Assembly: GCF_002259405.1 (NCBI RefSeq)
Contig: NZ_NPFW01000021.1
Span: 310,001 to 374,000 of the forward strand
Direction of reading: 5' to 3'
Length of the DNA: 64,000 bases
Source of the DNA: Rhodococcus sp. 14-2483-1-2
GTDB lineage: Bacteria > Actinomycetota > Actinomycetes > Mycobacteriales > Mycobacteriaceae
Position numbers and translations under genes: made by a program. Positions 17,602-26,612 of this stretch are shown here, one piece after another; position 1 is the stretch's first letter, and each line of letters begins with the position of its first letter. Below the pieces are notes generated by a model. It had not been told where the DNA came from. It did no database searches and saw only the letters and a list, made by a program, of their open reading frames with translations.

Positions 17602-17648
17602 AATGCAAGATTTATGCGCCACAGTGTAATTGGCGCACATCTTGCATT
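17602..17648. repeat. Nested double palindrome upstream of the unknown membrane protein
   Basis: Outer arms AATGCAAGAT / ATCTTGCATT (10 bp, perfect) enclose inner arms TGCGCCA / TGGCGCA (7 bp, perfect) around a 9-base loop. The element starts 24 bases upstream of the ATG at 17577, on the gene's 5' side. It could be an operator, a structured leader RNA or a recombination site. Two independent perfect arms are unlikely by chance. Confidence 0.6.
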
Positions 17649-17662
17649 GAGAGCAGCGACAG

Positions 17663-17696
17663 GATTGCACCCCGAGCCTGCGCTCGAGGTGCAATC
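17663..17696. terminator. Strong hairpin between the small basic peptide and the nested palindrome
   Basis: A 15-bp stem with one mismatch (GATTGCACC...GGTGCAATC) and a CTGC loop lies just after the stop of the 32-residue peptide on the minus strand. It is placed as a terminator, but no U-run follows, so it may instead be a structural or regulatory element. Confidence 0.45.
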
Positions 17697-17702
17697 ACCG
17701 CT

Positions 17703-17801
17703 CTACCTTTTGGCCGGTTTGACCGTGATCCGACGGATCGGACCCGGAACCTTCACGGTCTTCTTTTCACCAGGCCGGATGGTGATGCGCCGCGTTGCCA
17801 A
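17703..17801 (-). CDS. Tiny basic peptide, 32 residues
   Basis: From TTG 17801 to TAG 17703 the frame encodes a peptide with alternating basic and hydrophobic residues (RRITIRPGEKKTVKVPG, then RRITVKPAKR). It starts 5 bases after the DUF2188 stop and has a GAGGG-like site upstream. The internal repeat of the RRIT(I/V) unit argues for real coding. No family is recognised. A strand-rich nucleic-acid-binding or capsid-decoration role is conceivable but unsupported. Confidence 0.4.
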   Translation of the reverse strand: MATRRITIRPGEKKTVKVPGPIRRITVKPAKR

Positions 17802-17806
17802 CGCCC

Positions 17807-18043
17807 TCAGCCCTTCGAGGAGGTTGGGTCGTTGCCGGGAGCAACAGTGTCGGCGGCGCGAATCTGCCCCTGCACGTTGTGAGTGACCAGTTCGCCACCT
17901 CCAGCGTTGTGCAGAATGCGGCGTGCCGCAGCCTGCGCTTCGGCCTGGGTGTCGGTGTGGACACTGGCTCGCTTCGCGCCCGGGGCCTTTACGTCCCAGC
18001 CACTCTGCGGATTTGGCACGATGTGCCGTCGGTTAGGTGCCAT
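17807..18043 (-). CDS. DUF2188 domain protein
   Basis: The 78-residue protein has the DUF2188 pattern: HIVPNPQSGWDVKAPGAKRA, then HTDTQAEAQAAARRILHNAGG and ELVTHNVQGQIRAADT. A perfect AGGAGG ribosome site lies seven bases before ATG 18043. DUF2188 proteins are small, widespread and of unknown function; the fold pairs a strand-rich half with one helix. They occur often on phages, plasmids and genomic islands. It leads a likely two-gene unit with the tiny basic peptide. Confidence 0.82.
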   Translation of the reverse strand: MAPNRRHIVPNPQSGWDVKAPGAKRASVHTDTQAEAQAAARRILHNAGGGELVTHNVQGQIRAADTVAPGNDPTSSKG

Positions 18044-18443
18044 GAGGCGACCTCCTTATTGCAGACCAATCGGACACATCCGGCACTCGGTTGCACCGGA
18101 TGATTGGAGAGGGCTACGTTGGAATCGAACCCGCCAAAGTTCAGATACCGACTAGCTCCGCACCAGTCCGATTCCCCGGATTTGGTCCGGGGCTGTCGGT
18201 CTTTCGAAAACACTACACCTGGGGTCCGACATACCCCTACAACACGAGATGTTGCGAACAACATGCTTGGTATTCGCTGGTCACGGCCTTGCCGGCCCTA
18301 GCTAAGTCAGGCATTTCAATATGACGCAAGTCTCATTCGATGTGTGTGCTTGATCACCCAACTGGCTTCCACCGGTTGTAAAGCCATCCGATTGACTACT
18401 CCGCCGTGGACATCCCGTCGTCCTCCAAAGCCGCGCCGAAGGC
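18044..18443. other. Right part of the accessory island, no gene seen
   Basis: About 400 bases, clearly AT-richer toward the right end, contain no supported ORF. A hairpin CCCCGGA-TTTGG-TCCGGGG (18174-18192) is flanked by outer arms ACCGAC / GTCGGT (18147-18200). A segment near 18120 resembles a tRNA T-arm on the minus strand, but the stem does not pair. This may be the promoter of DUF2188 and the right edge of the island. Confidence 0.45.
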
Positions 18444-19694
18444 CTAGATCTGCAGCGCAAGCCACAGGCCCGCCACCGCACCCACGATGGTCAGCGGAGT
18501 GGTGATGACGCCGAGCACAGTGAACGTCCTCAGGTCTGCCGGCTCGTCGTTGGCCGATGCGACGCGTCGCCACAGCATGATTGCCAGCGAGCCGACGTAG
18601 GTCAGGTTGGGTCCGAGGTTCACGCCGATCACCATGGCCAACAGCAACGCCGGGGGAGCGTCGGCTCCGAAGGCGGCCAGTAGCAGCAGCGTCGCAGGCA
18701 GGTTGTTGACGATGTTCGACGCCACCGCCGCGATGGCTGCGGCTGCCAGGAGCGACGCGAACGTGGTGTCGGACGGCAGGATTCGCGCCAGCCAGTCGCC
18801 GATCGGCCCTGTCGTGACGCCGAGAACGACGATGCCGAGCAGAAAGACGAAGCCGCAGAACGGTAGATCGGCACCGCGCAGAATGGCGCGAGCACTGGTG
18901 TGGCGGCCCCGGAGTGCGGGGATGGCCAATGCCACCGATCCCACCGCGGCCACCCAGAACGGTTCGATGTGGAACAGTCCCGCCACTGCAAAGCCGACGA
19001 GTGTCGCGGCGAGGATGGCGAGCGTGGTCCGCGGTGCGGGGACGTCGTCGGCGCTCTGCTGGGTGGAGTTCTCCGGCGGTGCGGCAGTGCGGCTCAGATC
19101 CTTGCGGAAGAAGATCAGGAATACCGCCAGCTCGATGACGACCGCGAAGATCCACGGTAGGGCCATCAAGGCAGTGAAGTGCAGGAAGGTCAGACCGGTC
19201 GCGGCGAATGCGAGAAGGTTGGTCAGGTTCGATACCGGCAGCAGCGTCGATGCCGAATTGGACAGATGCGCAGTGGCGTAACTGTGTGGACGCGGCGACA
19301 TTCTCAGAATCCGCGCAGCACCGATGATGGCCGGCGTCAGGAGAACCACGGTGGCGTCGAGACTGAGGACTGCCGTGGTCGACGCCGCCGCTGCGAACAC
19401 GAGAGTCAGTAGTCTGCGTGGGCTGCCCTTCGCGCCTCGTCGTAGCTTCGCCGCTATCCAGGTGAACACGCCGAGTGCGTCCGAGAGGTGCGCCAGAATC
19501 AGAATGAACGCCAGAAAGACCACGGTCGGCGCGAGTTCGAGTACTTGCTCGCGTGCAGCGTCGAGGCTGACGAGGCCGACGAGAAGAACGACTGCTGCCG
19601 CTGGAAGAGCAGCGACGATCTCGGGGAGACCGCGCGGACGAACGATGGCGAAGACGAGAACGGCGGCGACCAATGCCGCAGCGAGAACGGTCAC
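18444..19694 (-). CDS. ArsB/SLC13-like ion permease
   Basis: The 416-residue protein has 10-12 hydrophobic helices and the two Asn/Pro-type repeats of the ion-transporter superfamily. The first is SLDATVVLLTPAIIGAARIL with HLSNSASTLLPVSNLTNLL. The second is NIVNNLPATLLLL with GVNLGPNLTYVGSLA. These match ArsB-type and related anion carriers. No arsR, arsC or arsenite-responsive gene is near, so the substrate is uncertain. Its GTG start overlaps the DUF1697 stop by four bases, implying coupled translation. Confidence 0.82.
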   Translation of the reverse strand: MTVLAAALVAAVLVFAIVRPRGLPEIVAALPAAAVVLLVGLVSLDAAREQVLELAPTVVFLAFILILAHLSDALGVFTWIAAKLRRGAKGSPRRLLTLVFAAAASTTAVLSLDATVVLLTPAIIGAARILRMSPRPHSYATAHLSNSASTLLPVSNLTNLLAFAATGLTFLHFTALMALPWIFAVVIELAVFLIFFRKDLSRTAAPPENSTQQSADDVPAPRTTLAILAATLVGFAVAGLFHIEPFWVAAVGSVALAIPALRGRHTSARAILRGADLPFCGFVFLLGIVVLGVTTGPIGDWLARILPSDTTFASLLAAAAIAAVASNIVNNLPATLLLLAAFGADAPPALLLAMVIGVNLGPNLTYVGSLAIMLWRRVASANDEPADLRTFTVLGVITTPLTIVGAVAGLWLALQI

Positions 19695-20215
19695 GCGAGA
19701 ATCTTCACGAGAGTCCGAACGTTTCGAGTGGTGGTCGTGGCCTTGTACTTCGCTTTGGCCGTGGCTTTCCCGAACGTACTGTCGGTGGTGTTGCCCTTGC
19801 GCACCTCCCAGTAGAGCACGCTGTTGCCCTCGGCGATCCTTTCGAGCTCGGGGTCGAGTTCTCCTGCAAGAGCGGACAATTCGGTCAAATGTCTGTCGTC
19901 GTTACCGAACACCACATAAGGATGCCAGCCCTCCCGTTCGGCGTCGAACGGGTAGGACTCCACTATCGCTCGAAGGGTCGGCACGTCCAGGACGACAACC
20001 CAGGCCTGGTAGCCGAACGTCTGAGCCAGCGCGCTCTCCACCTCCGTCTTCAACGCGGCGACGCTCAGTGAGGAGCTCAGCAGGACGTTGCCGGTCGCGA
20101 GGACAGTGCGGACATCGGTGAAGCCGGCCGCTGTCAGAGCCACGCGGAGATCGGCCATCTTGATGTTGATGCCACCGACGTTGATGCCGCGCAGCAACAC
20201 GACCCATTCGCTCAT
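19691..20215 (-). CDS. DUF1697 family protein
   Basis: The 174-residue protein opens with WVVLLRGINVGG and has VLATGNVLLSS, the typical DUF1697 core. Family members are small cytoplasmic proteins of unknown function in many bacteria. ATG 20215 begins the conserved core. It precedes the ArsB-like permease with a GTGA overlap, so the two form an operon. The start is 58 bases from the divergent RNase P RNA. Confidence 0.85.
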   Translation of the reverse strand: MSEWVVLLRGINVGGINIKMADLRVALTAAGFTDVRTVLATGNVLLSSSLSVAALKTEVESALAQTFGYQAWVVVLDVPTLRAIVESYPFDAEREGWHPYVVFGNDDRHLTELSALAGELDPELERIAEGNSVLYWEVRKGNTTDSTFGKATAKAKYKATTTTRNVRTLVKILA

Positions 20216-20273
20216 GGAAGGAAATGTAGTTCGGTTCCCGGAGAGCGCGGAGCGCCGAGTAGAGTACGCAACT

Positions 20274-20721
<448 letters not shown>

Positions 20722-20735
20722 ACTCATTATTTCTC

Positions 20736-20752
20736 CCGCAGTTCTCCTGCGG
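20736..20752 (+). terminator. Possible rnpB terminator hairpin
   Basis: CCGCAG-TTCTC-CTGCGG follows the rnpB 3' end by 14 bases. The T-run is weak, so termination may be partial and transcription may continue into the SPOR-like gene. Confidence 0.35.
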
Positions 20753-20780
20753 CGTCGTTCCATGGGGCACACTGGAAGTC

Positions 20781-20963
20781 ATGACCGACGACGACACCTC
20801 CTGGTACTACGACATCAACACCAAGCAGGTCGTACAGGGCAAGCAGACCAACGCCCTCGACCGTATGGGCCCGTATCCGGACAAGGCCACCGCGGAGCAG
20901 GCGCTGAAGATCGCCGCGGCGCGCAACAAGGCCGCCGATTCCGACGACGACTGGAACAACTGA
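20781..20963 (+). CDS. Short SPOR-like conserved actinobacterial protein
   Basis: The 60-residue acidic protein begins MTDDDTSWYYD and has NALDRMGPYPDKATAEQALK, a stretch conserved in small actinobacterial proteins annotated as SPOR-domain or short hypothetical. Its function is unknown. It is probably cytoplasmic because there is no signal or helix. It starts 59 bases after rnpB and ends 2 bases before the RNase II-family gene, so it is in an operon with that enzyme. Confidence 0.8.
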   Translation: MTDDDTSWYYDINTKQVVQGKQTNALDRMGPYPDKATAEQALKIAAARNKAADSDDDWNN

Positions 20964-20965
20964 CG

Positions 20966-22396
20966 GTGCTGCTCACTCGGCTCAGGGCTCCGGGCTTCGA
21001 CTTCGAGGCCATCAGATCCGAGTTCGCACTCACCGACGCTTTCGAAGCAGACGTGATGCGTGAAGCGATCGAAGCCCGAGACCTGCACGCCGACAGCAGA
21101 ATCGACCGCTCCGACATCCCGTTCGTCACCATCGACCCACCCGGCTCGAAAGACCTCGACCAAGCCGTACACATCGAGAAGACGTCCAACGGGTTGGCGG
21201 TGCACTACGCGATCGCCGACGTGGGCGCACTGGTGACGCCCGGGGGAGCGCTCGACACCGAAACCCGTCGACGCGGCCAGACGTTCTACCTCCCCGACGG
21301 ATCCGTGCCGTTGCATCCACGGGAGCTGTCGGAGGGTTCGGGCAGCCTGCTGGAGGGGCAGACTCGTTGCGCCGCGCTGTGGACCATCGAACTCGACGAC
21401 GTCGGTGAGGCGGCCGCGTGGACGGTCACCCGGGCGCTCGTTCGATCGACCGCCCGGCTCGACTACGCCTCGGTGCAAGCCGATGTGGACGCGGGAACAC
21501 CGCATCCGTCCATCGCGGCGCTGGCCGAATTCGGGGCACAGCGCGCAGCCGCGGCCAGACGGCGCGGAGCCGTCGACATCACCTTGCCCGAGCAGGAAGT
21601 GGTGCCCGACGGACAGGGCTGGCGCATCGTCCTGCAACCACGCACCGCAGTGGACGGGTGGAACGCCGACGTATCGCTGCTGACGGGAATGTGCGCCGCC
21701 AGAATCATGCTCGACGCCGGAATCGGTATCGTGCGCACCCTCCCGCCTGCCTCGTCCGAATCCGTGGACACACTGAAGAAAACGGCAGTGGCACTCGGAA
21801 TCGACTGGCCCGCAGGAGCATCCGCCGGGTCTGTGCTGGCCGGCCTGCCCACCGACGAGCCGTCGACGCTGGCGATGATGACCCAGGCGACCGGTTTGCT
21901 GCGCGGCGCGGACTACCTCGCGTTCGACCGCACGACCAACCCTGTGGACAGTGACACTTCGGTCGAGCATTCGGGAATCGGCGCGCCGTACGCGCACGTG
22001 ACGGCACCACTGCGTCGGCTGTCCGATCGCTTCGCCACCGAGGTGTGCCTGGCGGTCGTAGCCGGAGCGCCGGTACCGGACTGGGCGGCGCAGGCATTGC
22101 CGGAACTGCCCGCCATCATGCGTGGATCGGATTCCGCAGCGTCGAAAGTTGACCGCGCCTGCATCGACCTCACCGAAGCGCACGTACTGAAAGATCGAGT
22201 GGGCGAGCAGTTCTCGGCTGTCGTACTGCGTGGCGCGGAGGGCAAGCGGGATGCCGAGGTGTTGGTGTCACAGCCGATCGTTCTGGGAAAGTGCGACGGG
22301 GAACCGCCCGCGGGGGAGTCGGTGAAGGTCCGGTTGACCCGGGCCGACACCGACTCGCGCACAGTCCGATTCGACTACGAGGCCGTCACGGCCTGA
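20966..22396 (+). CDS. RNB-domain ribonuclease (RNase II family)
   Basis: The 476-residue protein has the RNB catalytic core near residue 55: FVTIDPPGSKDLDQAVHIE, with the acidic residues that bind magnesium. It also has YAHVTAPLRRLSDRFATEVCL, the conserved arginine motif. A short C-terminal S1-like tail follows. It should digest RNA 3' to 5'. The start is GTG 20966, 2 bases after the SPOR-like stop. It lies beside rnpB. Its last 11 bases overlap the end of the convergent proline iminopeptidase gene. Confidence 0.85.
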   Translation: MLLTRLRAPGFDFEAIRSEFALTDAFEADVMREAIEARDLHADSRIDRSDIPFVTIDPPGSKDLDQAVHIEKTSNGLAVHYAIADVGALVTPGGALDTETRRRGQTFYLPDGSVPLHPRELSEGSGSLLEGQTRCAALWTIELDDVGEAAAWTVTRALVRSTARLDYASVQADVDAGTPHPSIAALAEFGAQRAAAARRRGAVDITLPEQEVVPDGQGWRIVLQPRTAVDGWNADVSLLTGMCAARIMLDAGIGIVRTLPPASSESVDTLKKTAVALGIDWPAGASAGSVLAGLPTDEPSTLAMMTQATGLLRGADYLAFDRTTNPVDSDTSVEHSGIGAPYAHVTAPLRRLSDRFATEVCLAVVAGAPVPDWAAQALPELPAIMRGSDSAASKVDRACIDLTEAHVLKDRVGEQFSAVVLRGAEGKRDAEVLVSQPIVLGKCDGEPPAGESVKVRLTRADTDSRTVRFDYEAVTA

Positions 22397-23342
22397 AACG
22401 ATCCGTGGCCTCGACGAGGTGATGCACGATGCCGGGCTCGGCCGCAGAATGGCCGGCATCGTCGACGATCACCAGATCGGCCGAAGGCCAGGCCTTGTGC
22501 AGCGCCCACGCGCTCGTGGCCGGGCACACGACGTCGTAACGGCCCTGCACGATGACACCAGGAATGCCGTCGAGCAGAGGGGCGTCACGCAGCAGTTGAT
22601 TCTCTTCGAGAAAGCAGTTGTTGCGGAAGTAGTGGTTCTCGATACCAGCGAATGCCAGGGCGAACCGCGCATCCGAGTTGTTCTGCACCGCATCCGGTTT
22701 GGGTAGCAGGTAACTCGTTGCCGCTTCCCAGGTCGACCAGGCCACCGCTGCTCGCGTCGCGGCTTCGTGGTCCTCGGACATCAGCTGCCGGTGATACGCC
22801 TCGACGAGATTGCCGTCGCGCTCGTCCTCCGGAATGGGTTCGAGAAATTTGTCCCACAGGTCGGGAAAGATGTGGCCTGCCCCGCCGCCGTAGTACCAGT
22901 CGATCTCCGACGGCCGCACCAGGAATATCCCCCGTAGTATCAGCCCCCGGACGCGATCACGGTGCGACTGCGCGTAGGCCAGGGACAGCGTCGAGCCCCA
23001 CGAACCGCCGAACACCAACCACGTGTCGATACCCAGGTGCTCCCGGAGCGTCTCCATGTCCGAGATCAATCGGTCGGTGGTGTTGACCGACAGATCGGCA
23101 CCGTCGGCGATGTGCGGGGTCGACTGCCCGCAGCCTCGCTGATCGAACAACACGATTCGATAGGCCTGCGGGTCGAAATATCTGCGCTGCAACGGATTGG
23201 TGGCACCGCCCGGACCGCCGTGCACGAACACCACGGGCGCACCATCGGGGTTGCCCGATACCTCCCAGTAGATCTGTTGGCCGTCGCCCACGTCGAGGTG
23301 CCCGGTCTCGACAGGCGCGATCTCGGGGTAGAGGGTCCGCAT
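22386..23342 (-). CDS. pip: Prolyl aminopeptidase (proline iminopeptidase)
   Basis: The 318-residue alpha/beta hydrolase has the oxyanion HGGPGG, LFDQRGCGQSTPH, and the nucleophile in GGSWGSTLSL. Catalytic Asp and His are in GRYDVVCP and DDAGHSAAEP. This is the full S33 proline iminopeptidase signature; it removes N-terminal proline from peptides. ATG 23342 lies one base beyond the stop of the upstream lipoprotein gene. The product is probably cytoplasmic. Confidence 0.92.
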   Translation of the reverse strand: MRTLYPEIAPVETGHLDVGDGQQIYWEVSGNPDGAPVVFVHGGPGGATNPLQRRYFDPQAYRIVLFDQRGCGQSTPHIADGADLSVNTTDRLISDMETLREHLGIDTWLVFGGSWGSTLSLAYAQSHRDRVRGLILRGIFLVRPSEIDWYYGGGAGHIFPDLWDKFLEPIPEDERDGNLVEAYHRQLMSEDHEAATRAAVAWSTWEAATSYLLPKPDAVQNNSDARFALAFAGIENHYFRNNCFLEENQLLRDAPLLDGIPGVIVQGRYDVVCPATSAWALHKAWPSADLVIVDDAGHSAAEPGIVHHLVEATDRFRP

Positions 23343-23343
23343 C

Positions 23344-23790
23344 CTAGAAGCCAACCAGACCGGACGCGAGGTCCGGAATGTCGAGAGATCGGATGGCCTC
23401 GTCTCGTACGTCCGAGCACGTTTCCGTCGTGATGTCGTCGACGATCGCTCGGTTCTGCACCACCTGCAGGTTGATGACGCCGCTCTGCGCCGCCCAGGTC
23501 TGCACCAGGATGTTCAGCCCGCCGCGGCCCAGAGTGGGCCCCTGAACGCGCCAATTGGACAGCTGCGCCTCGAGATCGGTGCACAGCTGCTGCTTCTGGG
23601 CATCGGTGATCACTGCGTCCGCAGGCGGTGCGGTGACCGTGGTGGTCGGTGCGACCGTCGTGGTGGACGACGAACCGGTGTTGCTGGTGTCGGTGCTGCA
23701 TGCAGTTGCCACGACGAGAAGCGCAGCCGCGCCTGCCAAGCCGACTGCGCCTCTGCCGAGAATGGAGATCGAACCCCGTCTGAGTTTCAT
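23344..23790 (-). CDS. Small secreted lipoprotein-like protein of unknown function
   Basis: The 148-residue protein from ATG 23790 has an N-terminal signal: basic start, hydrophobic stretch LAGAAALLVVATA, then Cys. This forms a weak lipobox. A Ser/Thr-rich linker follows, typical of mycolata cell-envelope proteins. The folded C-terminal part (about residues 60-148) contains two cysteines. I recognise no family. It is in a row with panB and the aminopeptidase gene on the same strand. Confidence 0.7.
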   Translation of the reverse strand: MKLRRGSISILGRGAVGLAGAAALLVVATACSTDTSNTGSSSTTTVAPTTTVTAPPADAVITDAQKQQLCTDLEAQLSNWRVQGPTLGRGGLNILVQTWAAQSGVINLQVVQNRAIVDDITTETCSDVRDEAIRSLDIPDLASGLVGF

Positions 23791-23831
23791 GGTCCGAGTG
23801 TGCCACCCGAACCTGGACGAGGCGAGGACGG

Positions 23832-24683
23832 TCAGTAGCTGTGCTCGGGCCCGGGGAAGACTCCCGATCGCACCTCGGACAGGTACGTGGTTGCCGCGGT
23901 GCGCAGTGAATCGCCGACGTCGGCGAACTTCTTCACGAACTTGGCGGTCTTGCCATTGGTGTATCCGGCCATGTCCTGCCACACCAGAACCTGCGCGTCG
24001 CATTCGTTGCCCGCGCCGATACCGACCGTCGGAATGGTCAGCTTGCGGGTCACCTGGCCGGCGATGTCGGCCGGAACCATCTCCATGACGACGGCGAATG
24101 CTCCCGCCTCCTGGACTGCGATGGCATCGGCCACCAGCTGTTCGGACGCGTCTCCGCGACCCTGCACGCGGAATCCACCCAACGTGTTGACGCTCTGCGG
24201 GGTGAAGCCGACGTGAGCCATCACCGGGATGCCTGCGGCAGTGATCGCGGCGATCTGAGCGGCCACGCGCTCGCCGCCCTCGAGCTTCACTGCGCCCGCG
24301 AGCCCTTCCTTCATGAACCGAACGGCGGTTTCGAGTGCCTGCTGCGGGGAGGCCTCGTAGGTGCCGAACGGCAGATCTGCGACGACGAGGGCGTGCGGTG
24401 CGCCGCGGACCACTCCGCGGACCAGCGGAAGGAGTTCGTCGACGGTGATCGGCACGGTGGTGTCGTAGCCGTAGACGACGTTGGCCGCCGAATCGCCGAC
24501 GAGCAGAACAGGAACTCCGGCTTCCTCGAAGATGCGAGCGCTGGAGTAGTCGTAGGCGGTGAGCATTCCCCAGCGCTCACCGTCGGCCTTCATCTGAAGA
24601 AGGTGGTGGGTGCGGGTCTTGCGGGTCAACGCGGTGGATGATGCTTCCTGAGCAGATCCGCCGTACACAGCAGTTTCGGACAT
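23832..24683 (-). CDS. panB: Ketopantoate hydroxymethyltransferase
   Basis: The 283-residue TIM-barrel enzyme has [32 protein letters not shown] (metal-binding Asp), and the basic-acidic pocket VKLEGGERV with [17 protein letters not shown]. It makes ketopantoate from ketoisovalerate and methylene-tetrahydrofolate, the first pantothenate step. ATG 24683 begins the family N-terminus. Position next to a Hip1-type gene matches M. tuberculosis Rv2225. It lies in a minus-strand row with nadE upstream. Confidence 0.95.
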   Translation of the reverse strand: MSETAVYGGSAQEASSTALTRKTRTHHLLQMKADGERWGMLTAYDYSSARIFEEAGVPVLLVGDSAANVVYGYDTTVPITVDELLPLVRGVVRGAPHALVVADLPFGTYEASPQQALETAVRFMKEGLAGAVKLEGGERVAAQIAAITAAGIPVMAHVGFTPQSVNTLGGFRVQGRGDASEQLVADAIAVQEAGAFAVVMEMVPADIAGQVTRKLTIPTVGIGAGNECDAQVLVWQDMAGYTNGKTAKFVKKFADVGDSLRTAATTYLSEVRSGVFPGPEHSY

Positions 24684-24801
24684 ATTTGTCCCTTTCTGGT
24701 CCTCGAGGCCCGCTCGGCGGGTCCCCGGGATGGGGTGTGATGACGTGGGCAAGTCTGCCACTGCGCGCGACCTGCCGGAGCGCTACGGGCAGTGCAATTG
24801 G

Positions 24802-26532
24802 TCACGCCCCTTCGAGCGTCGAGTAGTCCCGCCAGCCATTGGTGATCGGCATGCGGCGGTCACGTCCGAACGCACGAGAGGTGACCTTGGTGCCGATCGG
24901 ATATTGACGCCGCTTGTACTCCGACGCGTCGACCTTGCGGAGAATGTCCGCGACCACCGCCGCGTCGAACCCGGCCGCCACGATGTCCGCGAAGCCTTGA
25001 TCGTGGTCGACGTAGCGAAACACGATGGCGTCCAGTTCGTCGTAGTCGGGCAACGAGTCGGTATCCAGTTGGCCCGGCCGAAGCTCGGCGGACGGAGGCT
25101 TGTCGATGCTCGACTCGGGGATGGGAGGGACGTCCCCACGGTCGGCAGCGGACTTGTTTCGCCAGCGCGCCAGATCCCACACGAGCGACTTCGGCACGTC
25201 CTTGATCGGCGCGAAGCCGCCGACGGCATCCCCGTATATCGTCGAATAGCCAACGGCCAGTTCGGATTTGTTGCCGGTGGCCAGCACCAGATGGCCGAAG
25301 CTGTTCGACAGTGCCATCAACACCATGCCCCGGCAGCGGGCCTGGATGTTCTCCTCGGCCAAGCCGGTCAGATGCAGCTGGTCGACGTAACAGGCCACCA
25401 TGTCAGCAATCGGTTCGGTACGGAAATGGATACCGGTGCGCGACGCGAAATCCTCTGCGTCGGTGCGGGAGTGATCCGACGAGTACGTCGAGGGCATCGA
25501 CACTCCGTGTACCGCATCGTGGCCCAAGGCGTCGACGGCGATGGCGGCGACCACTGCCGAATCGATACCACCGGACAATCCGAGAGCCACCGAACGAAAA
25601 CCGTTCTTGTGCACATATTCTCGTAGTCCGGTCACCAGTGCGCCCCACACCTGTTCCTCGGTGCTCGCGATGTCTGCGAGGGACGGCTCGGCTCGTTGCC
25701 AGCCGGTGACCGCGACGTCGGGGAGCGTCACCCGATCGATGGTCCAGCCGGGTACCTCGGCGGCATCCGGATGTGGTGTCGTCGGGGCATCGACGTCGAC
25801 GATCAGCAGATGCTCGACGAATTGAGGGGAGCGGCCCCACATCGAACCGTCCGGCCCGACGACGAAGCTCGCCCCGTCGAACACCAGCTCGTCCTGTCCG
25901 CCGACGACGTTCACGTAGGCGATCGGAGCGCCGATCTCGGTGGCCCGTCGCAGGGCGATGGAGCGCCGCACCTCGTCCTTGCCCTGCTCGAAGGGACTGG
26001 CATTGAGGCAGAGCAACATGTCGACCCCGGCCGCGGCATAGGCGGGCACGGACCCGCCCGGTTGCCAGATGTCCTCGCAGACAACGACACCGAGCCGCAG
26101 GCCGTTCACCGTCGTGATACTCAGGCCGGATCCCGGAGCGAAGTAGCGGGCCTCGTCGAACACTCGGTAGGTGGGGAGCGAGTGCTTGTCGTATCGAGTC
26201 GTCACCCGTCCGTCGGCGATGACCGCCGCGCTGTTCCGCGAGCCCTCGGCGTCGCGATCGAGGTAGCCGACCACCACGATGCGGTCGCCGCACCCGGCAC
26301 TGTCCAAGGCGGTCGCCAATTCGGTGAGGGCGTGAGCCGATGCGGCGGCGAACGACGGCCGCAGAGCCAGATCTTCGACGGGATATCCCGTCAGCGCCAT
26401 CTCGGGAAACACCACCACGTTGGCACCGTCGTGAGCTGCGCGGACCGTCCACTCGACGATCGCGGCTGAATTCGCTGCGAGATCGCCGACGACGGAGTTG
26501 ATCTGGGCCAGGGCGAGTCGAAGTGCCTGCAC
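24802..26532 (-). CDS. nadE: Glutamine-dependent NAD+ synthetase, short fused form
   Basis: The 576-residue enzyme joins an N-terminal CN-hydrolase glutaminase and a C-terminal NAD synthetase. The glutaminase triad regions are Glu in FPEMALTGYP, Lys in RYDKHSLPTY and Cys in VVCEDIWQPG. The synthetase has the P-loop GLSGGIDSAVVA and the C-terminal YKRRQYPIG. It amidates nicotinate adenine dinucleotide to NAD+. The length is the short, proteobacteria-like class, not the about 680-residue mycobacterial NadE. GTG 26532 is the chosen start. It is divergent from the Hip1-like gene. Confidence 0.93.
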   Translation of the reverse strand: MQALRLALAQINSVVGDLAANSAAIVEWTVRAAHDGANVVVFPEMALTGYPVEDLALRPSFAAASAHALTELATALDSAGCGDRIVVVGYLDRDAEGSRNSAAVIADGRVTTRYDKHSLPTYRVFDEARYFAPGSGLSITTVNGLRLGVVVCEDIWQPGGSVPAYAAAGVDMLLCLNASPFEQGKDEVRRSIALRRATEIGAPIAYVNVVGGQDELVFDGASFVVGPDGSMWGRSPQFVEHLLIVDVDAPTTPHPDAAEVPGWTIDRVTLPDVAVTGWQRAEPSLADIASTEEQVWGALVTGLREYVHKNGFRSVALGLSGGIDSAVVAAIAVDALGHDAVHGVSMPSTYSSDHSRTDAEDFASRTGIHFRTEPIADMVACYVDQLHLTGLAEENIQARCRGMVLMALSNSFGHLVLATGNKSELAVGYSTIYGDAVGGFAPIKDVPKSLVWDLARWRNKSAADRGDVPPIPESSIDKPPSAELRPGQLDTDSLPDYDELDAIVFRYVDHDQGFADIVAAGFDAAVVADILRKVDASEYKRRQYPIGTKVTSRAFGRDRRMPITNGWRDYSTLEGA

Positions 26533-26612
26533 TGCGCCCACGCTAGTGCTCGGACGACGTCCCCGCCGGGCAGCGGGAGCGGAGCGCCCGAAAGACCTGG
26601 CACGATCGTGCC

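Noticed and set aside
17614..17886. 90-residue plus-strand ORF opposite the basic peptide and DUF2188
   Set aside because: It is antisense to better-supported genes, runs through two hairpins and has no conserved pattern.
18105..18150. tRNA-like T-arm (GGTTCGATTCC) on the minus strand at the island's right part
   Set aside because: The T-stem does not pair (two of five pairs fail) and no matching 5' acceptor half lies at the right distance, so it is not a functional tRNA. An attachment-site remnant is possible but not shown.
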